DNA of 64,000 nt from Ceratotherium simum simum (taxonomy: Eukaryota; Chordata; Mammalia; Perissodactyla; Rhinocerotidae). The position numbers were made by a program, and so were the translations under genes. The notes beneath the pieces are model-generated. The model was not told where the DNA came from and searched no databases. It worked only from the letters and a program-made list of their open reading frames with translations. The stretch lies in NCBI RefSeq assembly GCF_000283155.1, contig NW_004454178.1, positions 2,516,373 through 2,580,372 on the forward strand. Reading direction: 5' to 3'. The first letter of the stretch is position 1; each line of letters starts with the position of its first letter. Below, piece by piece: positions 55,332 to 64,000 of this stretch.

Positions 55332-56958
55332 ATACAAAATCAACATACAAAAATCAGTTGCATTTCTATACACTAACAACGAAGTAGCAGAAAGAGAAAT
55401 TAAGAATACCATCCCATTTACAATTGCAACAAAAAGAATAAAATACCTAGGAATAAACTTAACCAAAGAGGTGAAAGAGCTGTACACGGAAAACTTGCTG
55501 AAAGAAATTGAAGAAGACACAAAGAAATGGAAAGATATTCTGTGCTCTTGGATTGGAAGAATTAACATAGCTAAGATGTCCATACTTCCTAAAGCCATCT
55601 ATAGATTCAATGCAATCCCTATCAAAGTTCCAACAACATTTTTCACAAAAATAGAACAAAGAATCCTAAAATTTATTTGGAACAAGAAAAGACCCCGAAC
55701 AGCTAAAGGAATCCTAAGAAAAAAGAACAAAGCTGGAGGTATCACACTCCCTGATTTCAAAATATACTACAAAGCTATAGTAACCAAAACAGCATGGTAC
55801 TGGCACAAAAACAGACACACAGATCGATGGAATAGAATTGAAAGCCCAGAAATAAACCCACACATCTATGGACAGCTAATCTTCGACAAAGGAGCCAAGA
55901 ACATACAATGGAGAAAAGAAAGTCTCTTCAACAAATGGTGTTGGGAAAACTGGACAGCCACATGCAAAAAAATGAAAATAGACCCTTACCTTACACCATA
56001 CACAAAAATTAACTCAAAATGGATTAAAGATTTGAATGTAAGACCTGAAACTATGAAACTTCTAGAAGAAAACATAGGCAGTACACTCTTCAACACCAGT
56101 CTTAGCAATATATTTTCAAGCACCATGTCTGACCGGGCAAGAGAAACAATAGAAAAAAATAAACAAATGGGACTACATCAAACTAAAAAGCTTCTTCACA
56201 GCAAAGGAAACCATCAACAAAATGAAAAGACAACCTAACAATGGGAGAAGATATTTGCAAACCATACATCTGATAAGGGCTTAATCTCCAAAATATATAA
56301 AGAACTCATGCATCTCAACAACAAAAAAACTAACAACCCAATTAAAAAATGATCAAAAGACCTGAACAGACATTTCTCCAAAGAAGATATACAGATGGCC
56401 AACAGGCACATGAAAAGATGTTCAAAATCATTAACCATCAGGGAAATACAAATCAAAACTACAATGAGATATCACCTCACGCCCGTCAGAATGGCTATAA
56501 TTAACAAGACAGGAAACAACATGTGTTGGAGAGGATGTGGAGAGAAGGGAACTCTCATACACTGCTAGTGGGAGTGCAAACTGGTGCAGCCACTATGGAA
56601 AACAGTATGGAGATTCCTCAAGAAATCAAGGATAGAACTACCATATGATCCAGCTATTCCACTGCTGGGTATTTATCCAAAGAACTTGAAAACACCAATG
56701 GGTAAAGGTACATGCACCCTTGTGTTCATTGCAGCGTTATTCACAATAGCCAAGACTTGGAAGCAACCTAAGTGCCCATCAAGGGACGAATGGATAAAGA
56801 AGATGTGGTATATATACACAATGGAATACTACTCAGCCATAAGAAACGATGAAATCCAGCCATTTGTGACAACATGGATGGACATTTCGGGTATTATGCA
56901 AAGTGAAATAAGTCAGAGGGAGAAGGTCAAATACCGTATGATTTCCTTCATTAAGTAG
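55332..56958 (+). pseudogene. L1 ORF2 C-terminal remnant
   Basis: The frame encodes the end of the L1 ORF2 protein (reverse transcriptase/endonuclease): segments such as [40 protein letters not shown] and [20 protein letters not shown]. The terminal cysteine motif C-x3-C-x7-H-x4-C is readable at 56524-56577. It is inactive: the N-terminal domains are missing, and stops occur at 56236-56238, 56350-56352 and 56566-56568, the last inside the cysteine motif. One base is gained in the A run near 56151-56158, and one appears lost near 56240, which restores the original frame. The long open frame from 55297 starts in host DNA and is not a gene. Confidence 0.93.
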
Positions 56959-57208
56959 TAGATAATAACAACAATAAACAAACACATAGAGACAGAGACT
57001 GGATTGGTGGTTACCAGAGGGGAAGGGGCGAGGGAGGAGGGCAAAAGGGATAATTTGGCACAAGTGTGTGGTGATGGGTTGTAATTAGTATTTGGGTGGT
57101 GAACATGATGTAATCTATGCAGAAATAGAAGTATAATGATGTACACCTGAAATTTATACAATGTTATAAACCAATGTTACTGCAATAAACAAAAAATTAA
57201 AAAAAAAT
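55332..57208 (+). mobile_element. L1 LINE, 5'-truncated, recent lineage
   Basis: A 1.88-kb L1 starts abruptly within the reverse transcriptase part of ORF2 (ATACAAAATCAACATACAAA) and runs through the ORF2 C-terminus, a G/A-rich 3' UTR (56959-57180), AATAAA at 57184-57189 and a short A tail. TTTGTTTTGG is duplicated at 55322-55331 and 57209-57218, with extra A residues extending the match. The same lineage gave the insertion at 13848-14203. It lacks promoter, ORF1, endonuclease and most of the reverse transcriptase, so it cannot move by itself. Confidence 0.97.
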
Positions 57209-57218
57209 TTTGTTTTGG

Positions 57219-60200
57219 TTCTCTGCTTAAAGCCAAATAAATTAGTTCCTAATGGTAGAACTTTGGGGTATTGTGGCAAGCTGATTATAAAGACTTTTGG
57301 AGACAGTGGAGTCATTTCTACCTTCTTCACATCAGCCTTCATAGCTTCAAATTCGACCTGCGTATGAGGTTCGTACTATCAACAGCCTTGAAATTTTGCA
57401 AATACTCAGAATATACTTATGTGGCTTCTTACAAACAAGTTTGTTTGCAAAGACGAAATCTTTTAACAGTGCGGAGGAAAATTTTGCTTGACATTTTGTC
57501 TACTCAAATTAGGATAATGTAACAGAAAGCTAATATGTTGAGTGGAAAATAGTTTCTATAACTGTCTCCAGGTTATTATTTCATAATGATTATCCTTAAC
57601 TTCATGTAAAGTATAAGCTCATCAATTTGCTATAAGCCCACCTCATTAATACAACTACATCATAAGGCAATCCAGCAAGGGTGCATTCCAATGGAACCAA
57701 ACAAGAGCTCCACGAACATGAGCACACTACAGAGCTCGTCTCCCTCACTATAACACGGAAAGTTAAAAGCCTGCAGACACAACACAGAGTCCTGCTGTAG
57801 TGTCTGATAATTGCTACATCTGGAACCCATGATTAGAGCTTCATGACAACTTGAAAGTGTAGAATTTGATGTTGTGATAGTGATGGGAGCAATCCTTGAT
57901 GGCTCACTTAAAAATCTATAATCTATGGAGAATCTTTACCTTTATAGATGCATTGCTCAGAACATGTTGGATTATTTTAGGCATATTTCTGAGATTCTCA
58001 CTGAATAAGAGGTGCGTGGCTACATCTATAGTGTCATTTGCCCTTAACACCTTAGACAGTTCATACTAAAATGTTCACTAGAATGAACTCTGAACACTAT
58101 ATTTACTTTTTCTTGAAATTGTTCAAAATACCTAGAATTCACGGATTTCTTTCATATGAAATGTTGTTTTGAAATTGGAAAATGTTTTCAATTATATCAC
58201 ATCTCTGCTAAACTCTGTGGCTATTAAAGGTCACTTCATAGTTTTCTACTCATTTCATCATTTTAGTGTGGTGTCATTCCTTCAGTAAATCTCCATTGCT
58301 TCAGTAGCTTATCATTTTCTCAGAAAAATTTCCAAGATCAAAAATGCTAATATCTTCTCATTTTTTTAAAGGGAAAATGACAATCTAGTTTATTTTCCCT
58401 TTTGTCCTGGATATATTTTTATATATTGCTATAGTACATTTATATCTTGAACCAACATTCAAGAATTATTTTAATTTTAAGGTAACACAGTGTAAAATTT
58501 ATAAAACAGTAAATAAAACACATACTTTAAACTTTAAACCTTAATGTTAAATCAGTAGTCATTATAAAAATAAATGAACGGAGGAGTCAAAATGCTGATT
58601 GGACTAGTTATCACTAATTTAATAAGCTCCAAGTTAATTATCAAGTCAATGTATTATTAGATTAAAACTGCCTAGTTGAGGCTGTGCCAAAATAGAATAT
58701 ACTATAATTTAAATGAGAGATTTAAAAATCTCTTAAGTGCAAGGCTTGTATATAACCCTTTTTATATCCTCAATATTGTCTAGCTTTGTATTTTGCACAT
58801 GGTAGGAGCTTAAAAAAATATGTTAAACTAATTATAGTGATGTGATCTGGTAGCAATGTCAGAGTTTTTAGTTATTACAATTGTGTTACGTAGCATGATT
58901 ATGTGCATGCTCTTGAATACGTACAGAGAGAAATATTACACAAAAGCAACACTTATATTTTAAGAAGTGACACAAAAATGAAAATGGACCATGAGTATTA
59001 CTGAAAGAGAATAATTTAATGGAAAATTCTTCTGATGTTATACCCTGAGAAAGCAAAACTTGAGCCATATCGACCCCAATAAGAAATGACAAACCTTGAA
59101 AAGCTATCTGTAAATTTTCTTTAAAGCAGTGTGCCTCTCAGATAAGCAGAATTGTTTTACATTGTTACCAATGCCTATAAATGCCAGTTCAATTTCAGAA
59201 TCCATTGTTTAATTGTGATCATATCAAAGACGAATCCTTTCAAGAGAGCAAAAGCACTAAAAAAAAAATGAAAAGATTATGTTAATAACACAAATGTATC
59301 TTGTTACCATGGTAACTTTGAAACTAAAGCATTCAGTAAAGTCTTTTTTCCCCTATACCATTGTCTTGTGAGGACCTGGTTAGTTGATTACCAGCTCATG
59401 GAACTATAATCCTTTAAAATGGTGTCATTTAAAAGGCAGAATATGAGACTTACACGGAACAATAGATTATTCTCTCATGTTTCTGAAAAAAAAAATCATA
59501 AAGACATAGCATGCCAGAAGGTACCCCAAACTATTGGGTAGAAATGACGAAACTTGATAAAGCATCAGTTTAATTTTAAAATTACTGCATAAAGACATTA
59601 TTTTATGATAAAACATATTTTGGACTTGAAATGAAAAATTCAAAGGCATTCTTCGGGAAAAAACTGGAAACATCTTATTTGAAATGTTGGCTAGCTCTTG
59701 TGGTCTGCAAGACCAGGCACTCGACTGTACTAATTTGTCCTCTGTTTTAAGGTAGAAGGTTAGGAACTCTCTGAGTATGAACTAAATATCACCTGTCCCA
59801 TTTGTAAATTGTAAACACATGGTTCTTTCTTCTACCATTAATGTCATCTTAAATCTTATTCTATCATTCCTGGAGATCTGATGTAATTAGAATAAATTTC
59901 AAAGGTTAGGTCCTTTCAACAGAGCACAAATTTCAGAGGGGAAGGGTTCTCTTGGTTTATTCTTCAAAAAAAAAAATCGTTCTCAACAAACACTCTTCTA
60001 TAGAAGAAGGAAACTTGATAACAACATTCAGACATCTACAAGTATATTAGAAGTCACTATTGCCTCTGAAAAGTGAACAAACCAAACAAATTTTTTTTTA
60101 AAAGTTCTTACTTTCAAAACTACCTCTGAACATACATAATTTTTTTCCTTACACTCAATAAAAAAATTGTCATTTTCTTAACAGTAGGCAAAACATGTTT

Positions 60201-61047
60201 GCTGTTCATTTCCAAAGAATGCTATACCTTTAAGTTTTAACAAAACAGTTAACCTCAGAGTACAATTCTCTCAAAGGGCATTTTGTTCTGGGTAAGAACA
60301 TTCCCAGCAGGTCACCTACTGCCATGTTTGGAGATTTGCATAATAACACAAGTAAACACCTGACCCATCTCTGCATGTAGAAATTAATAACAAAGATCTT
60401 TCTCCCTTCTAGGTGTCCATTGCCATAGTTACCTCACAAGTCTCTGAAAATATGCTTCAATAAAAGAAGGCGCAAGCACTGGGGTAGAAACTAATCATTG
60501 ACTGGAAAATAAGTTTTCATGATGAGGTCAGGCTTTTGTTTCTGGGTCAGAATGAAACATTAGACAGTATTCTGATTTGAGCAGAACTGATTGCCTCTGG
60601 TTGGAGATCTGGCTCCTAGGGTCTCAAACAAAACACTGGCCTACTTGAGTTGCTTTACGAATTTGTTCTTTCAAGCCCTGTAAAAAAATTTTCAAGAATT
60701 TTCTTTGGCATGGTGAGCCCTGAAAGTGGGTCTGTATTGAGAGTGCAGTGGAAATATCAAAGTAGGGGCCCATCTCATGGGAACAAACGCATGGCCAGGA
60801 GTCTCTAGTCGTGGACCATCCCTTTGCGAAGCCAACTAATGAATTCAGGACTTTGGAATATTTATACAGAAATGAGAGGAGCTCAAGCTATGAACCTTAA
60901 TATTAGGAAAAATCAGGACCATGGGGAGCAAAATTCAGAGCTATCCGATGAGAAAAAGGAGAACTCAGAGAAGAATAGACAACAGGACTAGCTTTACATG
61001 TTTGTGAACGGAATGAGAAGGTGAAGTCTCAGTTTTGTCAAGTGTGC
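57219..61047. other. 3.8 kb unassigned DNA, least repeat-dense stretch
   Basis: I recognise almost no repeats here, apart from a weak L2-like end near 58735-58830. No gene is supported and all open frames are short. The stretch contains a perfect palindrome at 59303-59316. Confidence 0.4.
59303..59316. promoter_or_regulatory. RFX-type X-box palindrome
   Basis: GTTACCATGGTAAC is a perfect 14-bp palindrome. It fits the RFX consensus GTNRCC-N(0-3)-RGYAAC with no spacer. RFX proteins bind such sites at ciliary and MHC-II genes. There is no neighbouring gene to support a role, so this is a motif call only. Confidence 0.4.
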
Positions 61048-61285
61048 GAAGAGATAGGCATTCTCATGCATGCCCGGCAGGAATGCAAAATGGTACAAAC
61101 CTTCTTCTAAACAATTTTGTGATATGTTATCAAAAACTTTAAAATATTAAAAACCTTTGACACAATAATTCCACTTAGAAGAATCTTCCCCAAGGAAATA
61201 ACCAGAAATTTGTACACAGAATTGGGCACAGAAATGATTGTCCCAGGATAATTTGTGACAGTACAAAATTAGAAGTATTATCCCT
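61048..61285 (+). repeat. Old L1 (L1M) ORF2 C-terminal fragment
   Basis: 'gagataggcattctcatgca', 'ggaatgcaaaatggtacaaa', 'attccacttagaagaatctt' and 'ccccaaggaaataaccagaa' correspond to the coding end of an old L1 (around the IPLLGI-equivalent). It is broken and short. Confidence 0.8.
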
Positions 61286-61322
61286 TAGGTTTTTACCAGT
61301 AGGTAAATTCTGCCATATTCAG

Positions 61323-61621
61323 GGCCAGCCCCATGGCTTAGCGGTTAAGTGCACGCGCTCCGCTACTGGTGGCCCGGGATCGGATCCCGGGCGCACACCA
61401 ATGCACCGCTTCTCCGGCCATGCTGAGGCCGAGTGCCACATACAGCAACTAGAAGGATGTGCAACTATGACATACAACTATATACTGGAGCTTTGGGAAG
61501 AAAAAAAGGAGGAGGATTGGCAATAGATGTTAGCTCAGAGCCGGTCTTCCTCAGCAAAAAGAGGAGGATTAGCATGGATGTTAGCTCAGGGACGATCTTC
61601 CTCACAAAAAAAAAAAAAAAA
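61323..61621 (+). mobile_element. ERE SINE, long subtype, likely youngest copy
   Basis: The head GGCCAGCCCCATGGCTTAGC is followed by GGTTAAGTGCACGCGCTCCG and a B-box-like GGATCGGATCC. The 'agcaactagaaggatgtgca' block, 'ggaggaggattggcaataga', two GTTAGCTCAG modules and an A tail of about 19 follow. A perfect 18-bp duplication AAATTCTGCCATATTCAG lies at 61305-61322 and 61622-61639. CpG dinucleotides are well preserved, which agrees with low age. Confidence 0.97.
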
Positions 61622-61639
61622 AAATTCTGCCATATTCAG

Positions 61640-62637
61640 ATGTGGAATGTTAAAATCATGTAAAATAATTTTAACTGAGAATTTTATAATATTTAGTAAA
61701 AGAGCAAGAATATGTATGTGTGTATATATATATATTTTTTGTATTATTACTGAATGTCTATCTAAAAATATTCTTGCTTTAGATCAAGACAGGTTGTGGG
61801 TCTTAAAGAAGTTTCTTAGAAATTTCTTCTCAGGTATCTTGAATTCTCAGGATACCAATTATGCAACATTTCCTGTTCACGAAATTAAAGAATATCATAA
61901 CACTGTTCCTGGGCGAGATTAACTATAGGTTAACTACAACTTTTTCATGTGAAGTATTTGTAAATTTTGATCCTAGCCATTTTGTTACGGGAATTTTTCC
62001 CTTCTCTCTATGAAATTCCTAGTTATTTAGGTGAGGCCGGTCCCTATGATTCAGTTCTATTAAGATGGCCTGGGGAGAACTCTGCCTTGCAGAGTCTAAC
62101 AGCATTTAGCTTGGAGATGGGGAAGAGAATGGTAAAACATTTTTTCTCAAAACTTTCCTTTTCAAACCCCAGGAAAAGGAACCTTGGCAGCCCTTTTGGC
62201 CCTGGGCAGCTCCTCCCATCCCCATCTAGGCTTGTCAACCCCCAACAGGAGTGAGCAATACAGCACAGGCTCAGGGCTCAAGACTGCTAACACTAGCGAT
62301 GAGGCTAACAGCTGAGTTTTGTTTGGGTATTGTGTCTAAATATGAAACCCATTTCCATTTCTTGTAGTTCTGAAAGGGATGACATGACTCACTATAACGG
62401 AAAGGATCAAAGTGTGGTCAGCTGAGTGGAATGAGTCACCTCTGATTCTGCCTAAACCGTGGCTTAACCAATGATTAGTGTTTTATGCTTCTCAGCATTT
62501 TCCAACATTTCTATAAGGAACATATAATAGAAAAAAATTCTGAGTATATTCAGAAAAGAAGTTTAAAAAAGTTGCCAATTCCCAGAAAAACCAATGACCT
62601 AGGAGAATCTTTACTACTTGGAGGCTCCAAATGGACT
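61640..62637. other. 1 kb unassigned DNA
   Basis: A TA/TG run lies near 61713-61733. A 95-codon frame at 61967-62254 lacks a known domain. I see no gene. Confidence 0.4.
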
Positions 62638-63470
62638 AATTCAATCATTTATTCACTCAATCAGCACACATTTATGACATATCTCACATGTCATATGACA
62701 TATCTCTTGCCTTTGATGAGCTTACACTCTAGTGAGAAGAGACAGACATAAAAAATGAGTGCAATAAAGTGTTTACAGGTGCTTTGATAGAAATAGGAAG
62801 AAGATCCAGTAAAGAATGAAGAAACAAACGCTACTGGCTGGAAGGGAGCAGGAAAGGTGTCATATGACAGGTGAGCCTTAACAGATTCTTAAGAAATTAG
62901 AAAGCCTGCTCCATCATGGGGGCAAAAGTTTGAGGAAGTTTCAGGCAAAAAGAGAAATCTTCGAGATGGAGATGGACGGAGACAAGAAACACATTGACAT
63001 TTCCCAAGAACAGCAAATTGGAGGATTTGGCAGAAGCTAGATCACAACAGAACCTAGAGACAGGAAGATTGTGAGAGGCTTTGCCCACCACACCAGGGAG
63101 TTTGGTCTTTTCATTAAAGAGCATGAGCCTGAAATGCTGGGATACAATTAGGACACTATTGTATGAGTTCTGGTGAGAGGTTGATGATTTAGAAGTGGTG
63201 AAGAGGAGAAGCCATAGGACTTTAAAACTTCCCAAACACAGGATGAAGGAAAGTTCATGATCAATCCCAGGTTTCAGACTTGCAGGTTTGGCTCAATGAG
63301 GGTGTTGTCTGTTGAGTAGGAGAACATATGAATTAGATTAGAGTAGACATTAATAGGAGATTAAAAGATTAGAAAGAGGAGTCGATGAGCTCAGTTTAGA
63401 CACAATGAATATAGGTGCCTGGATGCAGTTAGATATTTAGAATTGACTTGAAGAAGACTGGGTGGCAAAC
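62638..63470 (-). repeat. L2 LINE, antisense, 0.8 kb 3' portion
   Basis: It starts with the reversed terminus 'aatcatttattcactcaatc' and 'gagcttacactctagtgaga'. It then follows the antisense L2: 'aagcctgctccatcatgggg', 'caccagggagtttggtcttt', 'aagaggagaagccataggac', 'gatcaatcccaggtttcaga', and 'ggtgcctggatgcagttaga' near 63413. The 112-codon minus-strand frame inside is a remnant or chance. Confidence 0.75.
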
Positions 63471-64000
63471 TCACTCTGTGAAGACATCCATTTCTCTACT
63501 ATTGCGCAAGGGTAATATTGAACACAATTAATCCAGCATGGCAAGGCAAAGAACCATCAGAATAGATGCTGTCACAGCACTAGAATGTGACCTTAGCTGC
63601 CTCCTGCTGTGTCACTTATTTCCCTTTAATTGGTGGGTTTCGGAATACACAGATGGAGGTGCCAGGCAGCTAGAGCATGACAGTAGTGAGAGTATGTATT
63701 TGGGGTCTTTGAGGTCATGACTGTGAACTAACTGGTATGAAAAATGGTTCAATATTTCCGCCACCATATGGCCATATCTGTAGGTAACACATTAATTTTC
63801 AGCCCTACTCTTTGGATCTCTTTTGTGTTTTTATTTTGACTTTATTTCCCTCTTAATTACTTAGTAAAAATTATTAAGGGGAAATGAAACTAAATAAGAG
63901 AGAAATGAGGCTTTCCTGAACTGCAGTCAGAGTGTATAGGATTATTGCATCTTGAGGGGACAGATTGGGTGGTAGAAGCAAGAACTAGTGGCTCTGAAAC
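63471..64000. other. 0.5 kb unassigned DNA to window end
   Basis: I see no gene. The 60-codon frame at 63538-63720 has no recognisable domain. Confidence 0.4.

Noticed and set aside
55297..56238. Long open frame of 313 codons that looks like a gene
   Set aside because: It is L1 ORF2 C-terminal sequence preceded by 35 bp of host DNA and followed by further ORF2 with stops. It is a truncated retrotransposon, not a host gene.
56584..56958. 124-codon frame with conserved-looking protein
   Set aside because: This is the terminal part of the same L1 ORF2, separated only by an in-frame stop at 56566-56568.
61323..61400. tRNA gene-like sequence with A- and B-box
   Set aside because: The same tRNA-like head is found in all ERE SINEs here. 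It lacks a foldable mature tRNA and is followed by the SINE body and A tail.
1..64000. Bacterial systems: operons, CRISPR arrays, phage, integrative elements, riboswitches
   Set aside because: No ribosome-binding-site-led gene series, no spaced direct-repeat arrays and no prokaryotic protein family are seen. The repeat content is mammalian.

Overview
This window looks like nuclear DNA from a mammal of the horse order (Perissodactyla). It is AT-rich. Its most diagnostic elements are eight copies or fragments of the tRNA-derived ERE SINE, whose head reads GGGGCCGGCCC..GTGGC..AGTGGTTAAGTTC. It also holds 3' ends of one recent L1 lineage and many older mammalian repeats (L2, MIR, MER5A, MLT1, ERVL and ERV1 LTRs, Tigger-type MITEs). 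I found no bacterial or phage gene, operon, CRISPR array or functional RNA gene. Family names come from memory of consensus sequences; no database search was run.

No protein-coding gene can be demonstrated. The window is probably intergenic or lies inside a very long intron. The best coding matches are a dead, 5'-truncated L1 ORF2 (55332-56958) and eroded ORF1/ORF2 pieces of an old L1M (30835-33415). A few stretches carry splice-site pairs or unusually long open frames and are listed as candidates only: 15591-15644 (+), 29020-29218 (-), 41195-41278 with 43379-43551 (+), 52285-52344 (+), and an ATG-initiated frame at 49713-50297 (+).

Layout. 1-1.5 kb: antisense L2 with a sense L2 3' end inside it. 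1.5-12.6 kb: mostly single-copy-looking DNA with four ERE elements or fragments, a CTCF-like motif and a TA/CA microsatellite. 12.6-16.6 kb: L2, MIR, an L1 3' end with target duplication, MLT1 and a solo ERV1-type LTR. 17.7-26 kb: a Tigger-type MITE, MER5A, two MLT1 LTRs and four antisense L2 segments. 26.1-27.2 kb: an old L1 3' end split by an ERVL LTR with a perfect 5-bp duplication. 28-33.9 kb: L2 split by MER5A, then the 5' half of an L1M. 35-45.3 kb: three EREs, MIRs, L2 and a MER5A holding a foreign insert. 45.7-51.3 kb: microsatellite, a long L2, and the second MITE. 51-55 kb: mostly unassigned, with a 37-bp retrotransposed U2 snRNA fragment between 13-bp direct repeats. 55.3-57.2 kb: the largest recent L1. 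57-64 kb: mostly unassigned, with an RFX-type palindrome, the ERE with the longest perfect duplication, and an antisense L2.

No set of genes acts together here. The recoverable story is retrotransposition history: about ten insertions keep recognisable target-site duplications, several nested in older repeats, so their relative order can be read. I found no convincing previously undescribed biological system. The most informative items are the U2 fragment, the two-exon candidate near 41-43.5 kb, the open frame at 49.7 kb and a few candidate regulatory motifs.
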